Part shown: in pieces, positions 47,350-56,413 of the stretch | How the letters are laid out: each line of letters begins with the position of its first letter | Numbering within the stretch: position 1 is the stretch's first letter | Source of the DNA: Nitrosomonas sp. Nm132 | Lineage (GTDB): Bacteria > Pseudomonadota > Gammaproteobacteria > Burkholderiales > Nitrosomonadaceae | Assembly: GCF_900100485.1 (NCBI RefSeq) | Contig: NZ_FNDH01000016.1 | Span: 1 to 61,564, forward strand | Reading direction: 5' to 3' | DNA: 61,564 nucleotides | Translations under genes and position numbers: made by a program | Notes under the pieces: model-generated | The model's input: only the letters and a program-made list of their open reading frames with translations | The model's database searches: none | Told to the model about the DNA's origin: nothing

Positions 47350-48627
47350 TCAATCCTTACAAAGCAAGGCATAGAAAAAACCGTCATGCAAGAAGCTGGG
47401 CAATAACTGCCCATTAGTCATAGCAGGATGCGAAAGAGGCAATAAACGTGCATCTTGATGTAATTGTTGGAATTTATTAATTAATAGCCAGTTTTCTTCA
47501 TGAAAAACAGAGCAAGTTACATACAGCAACTTACCTCCTCTCTTCAGAATTTTCCATAAAGCATTGAGAATTTTCTCCTGAGTGTCAGCAAAAGCAGGCA
47601 AATCAGTATATCGTCGCAACCATTTGATATCAGGATGACGGCTAACTACACCTGATGCACTACAAGGAGCATCAGCCAAAATTCGGTCAAACAGTTGACC
47701 ATTCCACCATTCTGATGGATAAAGTGCATTGCCATATACCAAACGATCAGGCTCATTTCCAAGCCGCTCAAAATTTTCTGCTACACGTGCTAACCGCTGC
47801 GCATCACTATCGAGTGAGGTCAATCTTATTTGCGCTGATTCCATTAAATGCGTGCTTTTTCCACCAGGTGCAGCACAAGCGTCTAGCACGTGCATGCCAT
47901 CATGCACATCTAGCAATGACGCAGCTAATTGCGCTCCCGCATCTTGTATTGATACTAATCCTTCTATAAATCCTGGCAACTTCTCTACCGCTACCGGTTG
48001 AATTAATTTCAGCGCCACATTCCAGATTAAATTTGCTTTAATACCATGCTCGTCAAGTATTTTTTGATATGCCTCGACTCCGATTTTCCGAGAGTTAACT
48101 CGCAATGTCATTGAAGGATGTTGATTACTTGCATTCAGAATGGCCTCATAATGTTGAGGATATTGTTTACGTAACTTGTCGATCCACCATTGAGGATGGG
48201 AGTATTTTCCAACATCATCTTTATTAACCAGCTCCCATAATGTAGTGCCTTTACGTATAAAGTTCCGTAAAACAGCATTAACTAATCCAGGCGCACCTCG
48301 TTTATTACTTAAGAGACGAGCAGTAGAAACAGCATGATCGACAATCGCATAGGAAGGCGCTTTACTGTATTGCAACTGATATAAACTTACCAATAACAAG
48401 TAGCGCAATTTAAGATCTTGTAACGTTTTATCTAACAATAAGCTGAGTAATGCATCAAGTTGCCCGTAATAACGCAGCACTCCATAGGTCAGATCCTGAA
48501 TTGCACCCCGCTGTTGATGAGAAAGCAGCGGATTCGACCGCCATATTTCCTGTAAAACCAGCGTTAGATTTGCGCCTGCCAAAACACGCCCTATGGCAGC
48601 TACAGCAAGGTGTTGGGCTTTATTCAT
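47350..48627 (-). CDS. rsmB: 16S rRNA (cytosine967-C5)-methyltransferase
   Basis: 425 residues: an N-terminal NusB-like RNA-binding domain (about 1-140; GAIQDLTYGVLRYYGQLD), then the methyltransferase with LDACAAPGGKSTHLME, ADAPCSASGVVSRHPDIKW and catalytic Cys in LLYVTCSVFHEENW. It methylates C967 of 16S rRNA. Its start overlaps the fmt stop by 8 bp. The end abuts the DUF4390 start. Confidence 0.96.
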   Translation of the reverse strand: MNKAQHLAVAAIGRVLAGANLTLVLQEIWRSNPLLSHQQRGAIQDLTYGVLRYYGQLDALLSLLLDKTLQDLKLRYLLLVSLYQLQYSKAPSYAIVDHAVSTARLLSNKRGAPGLVNAVLRNFIRKGTTLWELVNKDDVGKYSHPQWWIDKLRKQYPQHYEAILNASNQHPSMTLRVNSRKIGVEAYQKILDEHGIKANLIWNVALKLIQPVAVEKLPGFIEGLVSIQDAGAQLAASLLDVHDGMHVLDACAAPGGKSTHLMESAQIRLTSLDSDAQRLARVAENFERLGNEPDRLVYGNALYPSEWWNGQLFDRILADAPCSASGVVSRHPDIKWLRRYTDLPAFADTQEKILNALWKILKRGGKLLYVTCSVFHEENWLLINKFQQLHQDARLLPLSHPAMTNGQLLPSFLHDGFFYALLCKD

Positions 48628-49576
48628 TTACCGGACTAACAGTCATCACTGTAGAAAGAAACTGACCTGGCTGCAAGAAATGTCCCGCCAGAAATTCTGC
48701 AATAGGCATTTTTCTTCCACCCGATTTTTGTACCATTTCTAAAATCAGCGCACCTCTTCCACAACTCACGACGAGACCTTCGCTCCCAGCCGCAAGAATT
48801 TCTCCTGCTTTGCCAGAAGCATTTTTTGCAATCCTCGCTTGCCATATCTTCAATATATTGCCCTGAAGATACGTATAAGCTCCTGGATAAGGATTCAATG
48901 CCCGAATACGTCGATCAATTTGGTTCGCATCTAATCGCCAGTCAATTTCTGCTTCTTTTTTTTGGATTTTGGATGCATAGCATGCCTGTGTTTCATGCTG
49001 GGGAGCTGCAGTCAGCTTACCAAGCTGCAATAACTCCAACGCTTCGACAATACTCTGTGCGCCTAAGTCAGCAAGTTTATCGTGAAGAGTTTGTGCTGTT
49101 TCATGAGGATCAATAGGAATGTCACGTTGCAATAATATAGATCCAGTATCAAGCCCCTCATCCATTTGCATGATAGTGATACCGGTTTTCTGGTCACCCG
49201 CCAATATGGCTCGTTGAATGGGTGCCGCACCTCGCCAGCGAGGTAATAGCGAGGCATGGATATTCAAGCAACCATGATACGGAATTTTTAGCACTTCCTT
49301 CGGTAGAATTGACCCATACGCTGCTACTATCATTAGATCGGCATCAAATGCCCTTAGTTGCGCATGGACAGCTTCCGATTTTAATGTAAGCGGTTGCAAC
49401 AAGGGAATACCATGTGCTTGCGCAACTTTTTTTACATCACTCACCTGAGTTTTCATTCCACGCCCTGCTGGACGGTCTGGCTGGGTCAACACCAACACTA
49501 TCTGATATCCACCATTCAGCAAACAAATCAATGCATTGGCTGCAAACACTGGTGTACCCGCAAAAATAATTCTCAT
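48620..49576 (-). CDS. fmt: Methionyl-tRNA formyltransferase
   Basis: 318 residues: RIIFAGTPVFAANALICL, TQPDRPAGRGMK, CLNIHASLLPRWRGAAPIQR with the catalytic Asn-His, DTGSILLQ, and a C-terminal OB-fold part with LNPYPGAYTYLQG. It formylates initiator Met-tRNA, the substrate that Def later reverses. It lies between def and rsmB on the minus strand, with a small hairpin in the gap to def. Confidence 0.97.
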   Translation of the reverse strand: MRIIFAGTPVFAANALICLLNGGYQIVLVLTQPDRPAGRGMKTQVSDVKKVAQAHGIPLLQPLTLKSEAVHAQLRAFDADLMIVAAYGSILPKEVLKIPYHGCLNIHASLLPRWRGAAPIQRAILAGDQKTGITIMQMDEGLDTGSILLQRDIPIDPHETAQTLHDKLADLGAQSIVEALELLQLGKLTAAPQHETQACYASKIQKKEAEIDWRLDANQIDRRIRALNPYPGAYTYLQGNILKIWQARIAKNASGKAGEILAAGSEGLVVSCGRGALILEMVQKSGGRKMPIAEFLAGHFLQPGQFLSTVMTVSPVNE

Positions 49577-49596
49577 GAAAAACTTCGGATCAATAC

Positions 49597-49621
49597 ATTC
49601 TTTTCTTTACAAGAAAAGAAT
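49597..49621. promoter_or_regulatory. AT-rich hairpin between def and fmt
   Basis: ATTCTTTTCT (49597-49606) and AGAAAAGAAT (49612-49621) pair perfectly around a 5-nt loop, 21 bp before the fmt start. It may be an mRNA processing or attenuation element in the def-fmt transcript; no T-run follows. Confidence 0.3.
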
Positions 49622-49640
49622 TTAGGTAAAATAAGGGAAA

Positions 49641-50147
49641 TTAGGACTTGGCATCGCGCTGCCGTTTTTTTAATTTTGATCGAATTCGTGATTGCTTGAG
49701 TTGTGACAAATACTCAATAAATACTCTACCCATCAAATGGTCCATCTCATGCTGAATACACACTGCAAATAATCCGCCAGCATCCAATTCAAACAAATTA
49801 CCATCCAGACCCATTGCTCTGATTGAAATATTTTCAGCCCGTTTTATTCTTTCGAAAATTCCTGGCACCGACAAGCATCCCTCCTGGCAATCAGATTCTC
49901 CACTGCTTGCAATGATTTCCGGGTTAATGAATACATGAAGCTGATCACGAGTATCAGAAACATCGATAATAATCACCCGTTGATGGACATCCACCTGAGT
50001 TGCCGCCAATCCAATTCCCGCTACAGCATACATAGTTTCCGCCATATCTTGAACCAGCATACGAATTTCATCAGTAATTACTGGTATAGAGGCAGCAACC
50101 TTATGCAGTCGTTCATCAGGATATTGTAATATTTTCAGAATTGCCAT
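49641..50147 (-). CDS. def: Peptide deformylase
   Basis: 168 residues with all three motifs: GIGLAATQVD, EGCLSVPG (Cys metal ligand) and the QHEMDHLMG helix (two His and Glu). It removes the formyl group from new proteins. It is first in def-fmt-rsmB-DUF4390-ntrY-ntrX and divergent from the LysM gene. Confidence 0.97.
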   Translation of the reverse strand: MAILKILQYPDERLHKVAASIPVITDEIRMLVQDMAETMYAVAGIGLAATQVDVHQRVIIIDVSDTRDQLHVFINPEIIASSGESDCQEGCLSVPGIFERIKRAENISIRAMGLDGNLFELDAGGLFAVCIQHEMDHLMGRVFIEYLSQLKQSRIRSKLKKRQRDAKS

Positions 50148-50272
50148 AGCAAACTAGCGTAATTCGGTTTAACAGATTCTGCTGTTAGATCGTAAGCTTT
50201 GAAAGGGCTAAATAATCTAAGCTTAAAGAATTGCATCTAAAAAAATCTCACAATATATTAGAAATTAAATCT

Positions 50273-51304
50273 ATGCGTGTATTGATTATTATATCCGCGA
50301 TTTTATTTATAAACGTATTTTCTGGTGTAACCGTAAAGGCAGGAGAAATTGAACTACAACATAATGTACCCGATCGCTATATTGTTATTCAGGGTGATAC
50401 GCTTTGGAGCATTGCTTCTCGCTTCTTGAAAGATCCCTGGCGATGGCCAGAAATATGGAATCAGAACCGGAAACAAGTGAAAAATCCATATACAATTTAC
50501 CCTGGTGATATCATCGTACTCGAAAAAACAGCTGAAGGAAGTCAATTAAAACTTTCCAATGAAAAGGCAGCCATAAAATTATCTCCTAAAATGCGGATAG
50601 AAAAATTAGGGGTACATGGTATTCCAAATATTCCTGTCAATAAAATTAAACCATTCCTGAGTCAACCATTGGTTATCGAAAAGCATGCTCTTGACAAGGC
50701 GCCCCTTATATTGGGCACAAGTGACAATCGGGTAATATTAAGCACGGGCGACACCATCTATATACGTGATTTGCCAGCTGACCAAGGTGCTTCATGGCAG
50801 GTTTTCCGTGCTGGCAAGGCATTGATGGACCCGGATGATAATAATCGTATCCTCGGATATGAGGCAATTTATTTGGGTGATGTAGAGGCAAAAAATTATG
50901 CTCCGATCAGCACTGTAAAAGTGACGCATTCTGTTCAAGAAATATTAAATGGCGATCGTTTGATTCGCTCCCCCGCTGATACGCTTGCAGATTATGTGCC
51001 TCATGCACCGAATTTTGCTGTCGAGGGGCGTATTATCTCTGTCTATGGTGGTGTAACGGAGATCGGTGAAAATGCTATTATCACGCTTAACAAAGGCGTT
51101 CATGATGGATTGGAGGAAGGTCACGTTCTCGCCATTTATCGGAAAAGTAAAGTAAAATCACCCATAGGCAAGATCGTAGCACTACCTGATGAGCGCATTG
51201 GCTTAGTGCTTGTTTTTCGGGTATTTGATAAAGTATCTTATGCATTAGTCACACAAAGCGCTCAAGCAATCAAAGTATTGGATGCGGTACGAACACCTGA
51301 TTAA
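50273..51304 (+). CDS. LysM peptidoglycan-binding protein
   Basis: 343 residues from ATG 50273 (MRVLIIISAILFINVF), which starts a normal signal peptide cut near VKA; a TTG frame 14 codons upstream would spoil it. One LysM domain follows (RYIVIQGDTLWSIASRFL to NPYTIYPGDIIVL); the WRWPEIWNQN segment is typical of the family beside dprA. The rest is a beta-rich region of unknown role. It is divergent from def and precedes dprA, a constant betaproteobacterial arrangement. Confidence 0.9.
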   Translation: MRVLIIISAILFINVFSGVTVKAGEIELQHNVPDRYIVIQGDTLWSIASRFLKDPWRWPEIWNQNRKQVKNPYTIYPGDIIVLEKTAEGSQLKLSNEKAAIKLSPKMRIEKLGVHGIPNIPVNKIKPFLSQPLVIEKHALDKAPLILGTSDNRVILSTGDTIYIRDLPADQGASWQVFRAGKALMDPDDNNRILGYEAIYLGDVEAKNYAPISTVKVTHSVQEILNGDRLIRSPADTLADYVPHAPNFAVEGRIISVYGGVTEIGENAIITLNKGVHDGLEEGHVLAIYRKSKVKSPIGKIVALPDERIGLVLVFRVFDKVSYALVTQSAQAIKVLDAVRTPD

Positions 51305-51449
51305 GCCTTATATAGGACTAAAATTGCGCATATCAACAGTGAATTGAAATTACTTACAGACTTTTTTTACGCAAAACAGTCTTTCTTTTTTCTGCAATCA
51401 GTTGCACTTACTCTCTTTTTTACATTCACGATAAGCATTATTTTTTACC

Positions 51450-52544
51450 ATGAAAGTTCCGCCAGATGTTGAATCCTGGCTAAATCTAAGCCTAATAAAC
51501 GGCTTAGGTGATGAGTCCATTCGTAAGTTACTCATTGCTTTTGGCAGCCCAACAGAAATCCTCTCAGCAGATACGTATCAACTTGAACGTTTCGTAAAGA
51601 AACAAGTTGCCTATAATATTAATCGGGGCGCAGACAAGAGCAAAGTTGATGCTGCGCTTAAATGGCTGGAAGATTCTTTCAACTTCATCATTACACTCGC
51701 AGATCACGATTATCCTAAGCTATTACTTAATATTGCCGACCCCCCCCCATTACTTTACCTGAAGGGGCAGCGCAAGCTTCTCAATGCACCTGCCCTTGCC
51801 ATAGTAGGTAGTCGCAATGCGACACCCCAAGGTATAGCCAATGCTGGCGCCTTCGCTGAAGCTGCTAGCAATGCAGGATTTTGCATCGTTAGTGGTATGG
51901 CACAAGGTATTGATACTGCTGCACATCAAGGTGGTCTGCGTGGTATCTCAGCAAGCATTGCTGTGGTAGGCACAGGACTCGATATTGTCTATCCCGCAAG
52001 AAACCGTGAATTAGCGCACCTGCTGGCAAAAGATGGCGCACTTATTTCAGAATTTCCACTGGGAATGCCCGCACTGGGCAGAAATTTCCCTCGCCGTAAC
52101 CGAATTATCAGTGGCATAAGTCTTGGCTGTCTGGTGGTTGAAGCAACTCTACATAGCGGTTCCTTGATTACTGCCAAGCAAGCACTAGAACAGGGACGAG
52201 ATGTGATGGCCATTCCCGGCTCCATACATTCACCTTTATCAAAGGGCTGTCACACATTAATTAAACAAGGTGCAAAATTGATAGAAAATATCCAGGATAT
52301 CTTAGATGAGCTTAATTGCCAGCCTGCTCTAGCCCATGGAAATATTAACGTAACGATTGACTTTAGTGAATCCCAGGAGAATTCAATATTACTACCTCAC
52401 TTAGGCTATGATGTGACTGATATCGATACTATTTGTACACGAAGCGGCTTGACGGTTGAAGCAGTATCCTCCATGCTATTGACGCTAGAGCTAGATGGAA
52501 TCGTTGCCAGCTTACCTGGCGGACGTTATCAAAGAATTCGTTAA
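51450..52544 (+). CDS. dprA: DNA-processing protein DprA
   Basis: 364 residues: N-terminal helical part (LNLSLINGLGDESIRKLL), the Rossmann-like core with DPPPLLYLKG, AIVGSRNATPQGIANAG, SGMAQGIDTAAHQGGL, FPRRNRIISGIS and GSLITAKQALEQGRDVMAIPG, and a short C-terminal winged-helix part. It loads RecA on single-stranded DNA during natural transformation. A C9 run (51740-51748) encodes the three prolines. The smg gene starts 64 bp behind the stop. Confidence 0.96.
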   Translation: MKVPPDVESWLNLSLINGLGDESIRKLLIAFGSPTEILSADTYQLERFVKKQVAYNINRGADKSKVDAALKWLEDSFNFIITLADHDYPKLLLNIADPPPLLYLKGQRKLLNAPALAIVGSRNATPQGIANAGAFAEAASNAGFCIVSGMAQGIDTAAHQGGLRGISASIAVVGTGLDIVYPARNRELAHLLAKDGALISEFPLGMPALGRNFPRRNRIISGISLGCLVVEATLHSGSLITAKQALEQGRDVMAIPGSIHSPLSKGCHTLIKQGAKLIENIQDILDELNCQPALAHGNINVTIDFSESQENSILLPHLGYDVTDIDTICTRSGLTVEAVSSMLLTLELDGIVASLPGGRYQRIR

Positions 52545-52608
52545 TGCCATTGATAAAATATATACAAAAAAATCTGCTGAGGTGCATACAACGAAAGAGA
52601 GCATCTAT

Positions 52609-53067
52609 ATGTACGAAATCCTGATTTACTTATTTGAAAACTACTTTGACAAAGGGGGATACCCAGATTCTGCAGTATTAACGCATAAATTAACTATAGC
52701 TGGCTTTGAAGAGGACGAAATTAATCGAGCACTTAATTGGTTATCAGATCTTACGAAACATGATACTGATCATTATCCTGCAACATTTGCTCAAAGTAAC
52801 TCACTACGATGGTATACCCCTTCTGAAATGGAAGTGATTGATAACGAAGGACGTGGGTTTATTCTTTTTCTTGAGCAAGCAGGCATTCTCAACCCACTAC
52901 AACGAGAATTATTAATTGATCGTGTTCTCAAAATGAATGGAAATAATTCCAGCTTAGAAAAAATTAAGCTCGTGGTTTTGCTTGATCTGTGGATACAAAA
53001 TCAATTAACTGATCTTAATATTCTGGAAAAACTATTCATAGCAAGTAATCCGCGGTATCGGCATTAA
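52609..53067 (+). CDS. smg: Smg protein (DUF494)
   Basis: 152 residues from ATG 52609, which starts MYEILIYLFENYF as in the family and has GAGAG upstream; the longer frame to 52495 overlaps dprA without family similarity. Helical segments ALNWLSDLTKH and FLEQAGILNPLQRELLIDRVL follow. Function unknown; the gene consistently stands between dprA and topA or topB. Confidence 0.92.
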   Translation: MYEILIYLFENYFDKGGYPDSAVLTHKLTIAGFEEDEINRALNWLSDLTKHDTDHYPATFAQSNSLRWYTPSEMEVIDNEGRGFILFLEQAGILNPLQRELLIDRVLKMNGNNSSLEKIKLVVLLDLWIQNQLTDLNILEKLFIASNPRYRH

Positions 53068-53243
53068 TTGTTGAAAATCAACCAACTCTAATTCAATTTT
53101 AGATAAATACATGATTTGTCGGGCAATATATGCCCTTAAAATGAAGTATATTGGCTACACAAAACATGCCTTTAATTTCCCTCATAATCTGAACATCCTA
53201 ATCTAGCAATTGACAAAAAATATAGCCATCTAGTCAAAATTCC

Positions 53244-55760
53244 ATGAGCAAAAAATTGATCATCGCCGAGAAACCTTCCGTAGCAGCAGATATTGCCCGT
53301 GCATTAGGTAATTTCACTAAGGAAACTGATTATTTTGAAAATGATGAATACGTTTTATCATCTGCAGTAGGCCATTTACTGGAGCTGGCTGTACCAGAAG
53401 ATTATGAAGTTAAGCGTGGCAAATGGAGCTTTGATCATTTACCAGTTATCCCCCCCTATTTCGATCTTAATCCTATCGAGAAAACAGCCACACGTCTGAA
53501 ATTGTTGACAAAGCTCATCAAGCGGAAAGATGTGGATACTTTAATCAATGCTTGTGATGCTGGGCGAGAAGGGGAGTTAATTTTTCGCTATATCATACGT
53601 CATGCGGGAACAAAGAAACCCATTAAACGCTTATGGCTACAATCCATGACGCCCACAGCCATTCGAGAAGCTTTCTCAAAACTACTTGATGATAGTGAAG
53701 TACAGTCTCTGGCGGAAGCCGCCACTAGTCGTTCTGAATCAGATTGGCTAGTTGGAATCAATGGCACACGCGCAATGACAGCATTTAATTCTCAAGAAGG
53801 CGGTTTCCATAAAACAACTGTTGGACGTGTTCAGACTCCAACGTTAGCCATACTCGTCGAACGGGAAGAAGTCATCAAAAAATTTGTACCTAAAGACTAC
53901 TGGGAAATACACGCCACTTTTTCTACTGACAATAATCACTACAAAGGAAAATGGTTTGACGAAAAATTTTCAAAAGATAAGGAGAATAGCGAAGCCAGAG
54001 CAGAACGCATATGGGACCAAGGCAAAGCAGACGCTATCAAGATCAGATGTCAAAGCAAACCAGGCATAGTGAGTGAAGAAAGCAAGCCCGCCAAAGAAAC
54101 CTGCCCTTTATTATATGACCTCACGAGTTTACAGCGAGATGCCAATAGCCGCTTTGGCTTTTCTGCTAAAACAACCTTAGGGCTTGCTCAAACGCTTTAC
54201 GAGAAACATAAAGTATTAACTTATCCACGTACCGATTCGCGCGCACTTCCGGAAGATTACATTGCGACGGTTAAAGATACACTTCATTCACTCGATAAAA
54301 CTCAATATGGTGTATTTGCCAGGCAAGTTCTGGATTCGGATTGGGTAAAATTAAACAAGCGCATTTTTAATAACACAAAAATCTCCGATCACTTTGCCAT
54401 CATTCCAACCTCGCTTGAACCTAAAAAGCTAAATGAGATTGAAACAAAGCTTTACGATCTGGTAACTAAACGTTTTCTTGCAATCTTCTATCCTGCTGCA
54501 GAATTTCTTGTGACAACTCGTATCACGCGAGTTGAAGGTGAGCCATTTAAAACAGAAGGCAGGATCATGATCAATGCTGGATGGCAAACCGTATATGGAA
54601 AATCATTAATAAATGATAATAGTAGTGATGGCATAGTTTTGCCTGCGATCAACGCTGATAAACCAGTTATTACAGAGGAAATCAAGGTTATTCCTAACCA
54701 AACTCGTCCTCCAGCGAGATTCAATGAATCAACTCTCCTATCTGCCATGGAAGGAGCAGGAAAACTGGTGGAAGACGAAGAACTACGTGCAGCAATGAGT
54801 GCCAAAGGACTTGGCACACCAGCAACGCGCGCAGCCATTATTGAAGGCCTCGTATCTGAAAATTACTTGCAACGCATTGGACGAGAATTACATCCTACTG
54901 CCAAAGCATTTTCGCTCATCACATTACTGCGTGGATTAAAAATACCCGAATTGATCTCTCCAGAATTAACAGGTGATTGGGAATTCAAATTGCGCCAGAT
55001 CGAACAAGGTAAATTAAAGCGTGAAATGTTCATGACTAAAATTGCTGAAATGACGAAGCATATCGTTGAGCAAGCAAAAAATCATCGAGGAAAAACAATC
55101 AGCGGGGATTTTGCGATACTCAAGGTACCCTGCCCTAAATGTGGCGGCGTTATCCACGAAACATACAAGAAATTTCAATGCCAGCAATGTGATTTCGCTC
55201 TATGGAAAATTCTAGCTGGACGGCAATTTGAAGTGGGCGAGATGGAAACTCTCATTTCACAAGGTGAAGTTGGGCCATTGCAAGGGTTTCGCAGCAAAAT
55301 GGGACGGTTATTCAACGCAAATATTAAGCTTACCGACACGTTTGAAATGAAATTTGAGTTTGGTAGTAATGATACAGAAGAAGCTGATGCAATCGATTTC
55401 TCCAATCAGCCATCTCTTGGCAAATGCCCTAAATGCAGCAGCCCAGTCTATGAACATGGGTTATATTATGTTTGCGAAAAAGCAGTAGGCGTCACTCACA
55501 CGTGTAATTTCAAAACTGGAAAAATTATTCTCAACCGATCCATCGAACACGAGCAAATTACTAAATTGCTGCAAACTGGTAAAACTGATCTGCTGACTAA
55601 GTTTATCTCTAAAAAAGGACGACCATTTTCAGCTTATTTGGTTATCGGAAAAGAAGGTAAAATAGAGTTCGAATTTGAGCAAAAGGCCTCAAAAGGAAAA
55701 ACAGCAAATTCAGATGAATCAAAAACATCACTGCCGTCAAGTAAGAAAAGAGAAGCATAG
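53244..55760 (+). CDS. topB: DNA topoisomerase III (type IA)
   Basis: 838 residues: TOPRIM domain (KKLIIAEKPSVAADIARALG; DAGREGELIFRYI), type IA core with the active tyrosine in VLTYPRTDSRALPEDY and GLGTPATRAAIIEGLV, and a C-terminal tail with zinc-finger-like parts (CPKCGGVIHETYKKFQCQQC; CPKCSSPVYEHGLYYVCEKA) plus a charged end. It relaxes negative supercoils and decatenates DNA. The two RadC/TOPO-III-type C-terminal repeats make it longer than E. coli TopB (653), a form common in Betaproteobacteria. Confidence 0.95.
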   Translation: MSKKLIIAEKPSVAADIARALGNFTKETDYFENDEYVLSSAVGHLLELAVPEDYEVKRGKWSFDHLPVIPPYFDLNPIEKTATRLKLLTKLIKRKDVDTLINACDAGREGELIFRYIIRHAGTKKPIKRLWLQSMTPTAIREAFSKLLDDSEVQSLAEAATSRSESDWLVGINGTRAMTAFNSQEGGFHKTTVGRVQTPTLAILVEREEVIKKFVPKDYWEIHATFSTDNNHYKGKWFDEKFSKDKENSEARAERIWDQGKADAIKIRCQSKPGIVSEESKPAKETCPLLYDLTSLQRDANSRFGFSAKTTLGLAQTLYEKHKVLTYPRTDSRALPEDYIATVKDTLHSLDKTQYGVFARQVLDSDWVKLNKRIFNNTKISDHFAIIPTSLEPKKLNEIETKLYDLVTKRFLAIFYPAAEFLVTTRITRVEGEPFKTEGRIMINAGWQTVYGKSLINDNSSDGIVLPAINADKPVITEEIKVIPNQTRPPARFNESTLLSAMEGAGKLVEDEELRAAMSAKGLGTPATRAAIIEGLVSENYLQRIGRELHPTAKAFSLITLLRGLKIPELISPELTGDWEFKLRQIEQGKLKREMFMTKIAEMTKHIVEQAKNHRGKTISGDFAILKVPCPKCGGVIHETYKKFQCQQCDFALWKILAGRQFEVGEMETLISQGEVGPLQGFRSKMGRLFNANIKLTDTFEMKFEFGSNDTEEADAIDFSNQPSLGKCPKCSSPVYEHGLYYVCEKAVGVTHTCNFKTGKIILNRSIEHEQITKLLQTGKTDLLTKFISKKGRPFSAYLVIGKEGKIEFEFEQKASKGKTANSDESKTSLPSSKKREA

Positions 55761-55842
55761 AAAATTAATCATATTGCTATAAAGCATGCAATCCCCCTTC
55801 GTATATTAGTCCTCAATATTTCTTATTTCTTGAAACAACAAA

Positions 55843-55886
55843 AGTGAATACTGAAATGAATTTTTCTTTCAAACACAGTATTCACT
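55843..55886 (-). terminator. Intrinsic terminator behind the small membrane protein gene
   Basis: AGTGAATACTG (55843-55853) and CAGTATTCACT (55876-55886) pair perfectly with a 22-nt loop. Read on the minus strand, TTTTGTTGTTTC follows, which fits termination of the gene at 55921-56169. It may also block topB read-through. Confidence 0.5.
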
Positions 55887-55920
55887 CTGCTTAGTGACGA
55901 TAAGTTTTTTAAAGACTCAA

Positions 55921-56169
55921 TCAACCATAGACGTTAATAATATACTTGGCAATTCCAGATGTTGCAGCAATAAGAATAGCTAGTCCTCCAACTACGGCTA
56001 TTCCTTCTATAAGAAAAGAAATTAGCGCTTCACGAGTAGTTTTAAATTCTTGTTCACCATCTTTGTTACGTCGACGATCTTTGCGCTCCTTTACCCAGAG
56101 TTGTATTGCAATAACAAATGGAATAGCCAGTACAGAAATAAGTAGTGAATTTAAAGAATCATCTTCCAT
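55921..56169 (-). CDS. Small membrane protein, 82 residues, unknown
   Basis: Two membrane helices (about 8-24, LLISVLAIPFVIAIQLW, and 52-74, IEGIAVVGGLAILIAATSGI) with a very charged loop between (VKERKDRRRNKDGEQEF), which should lie in the cytoplasm. I do not recognise a family. It is monocistronic between topB and aroA on the opposite strand, and a terminator-like hairpin stands behind it. Ribosome binding site is weak (GAGG). Confidence 0.6.
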   Translation of the reverse strand: MEDDSLNSLLISVLAIPFVIAIQLWVKERKDRRRNKDGEQEFKTTREALISFLIEGIAVVGGLAILIAATSGIAKYIINVYG

Positions 56170-56335
56170 TGATCAGCCTCATTATCGATTAGTTGTAATT
56201 TGATTAAAATGTGTCCCACTTTTTTTGAGTTTCATTTAGTATAGTATTCCTAGAAAATTGCTAATTATAGCAGGCGCTACAAATTCCCGTTCTGCCTCTA
56301 CACCTTTTAGCTTATATCTAAGCCATCCCTGTCAA

Positions 56336-56360
56336 TCTAATCTAATCTAATCTAATCTAC
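56336..56360. repeat. Pentanucleotide tandem repeat TCTAA x4 plus TCTAC
   Basis: Four exact TCTAA units and a fifth with one change stand 54 bp before the aroA start, in the expected promoter region. Copy-number change of a 5-bp unit would alter promoter spacing. Confidence 0.75.
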
Positions 56361-56413
56361 CATTATAAAAAAAGAAATGATGACATATAGAATATTTACT
56401 TTCCTAGAGACTT

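Noticed and set aside
47346..47414. Longer start for the DUF4390 protein
   Set aside because: The extra part lies inside rsmB and would spoil the signal peptide; ATG 47345 fits better.
53210..53240. TTGACA promoter for topB
   Set aside because: At the right spacing there is no -10 box, and transcription would start after the ATG.
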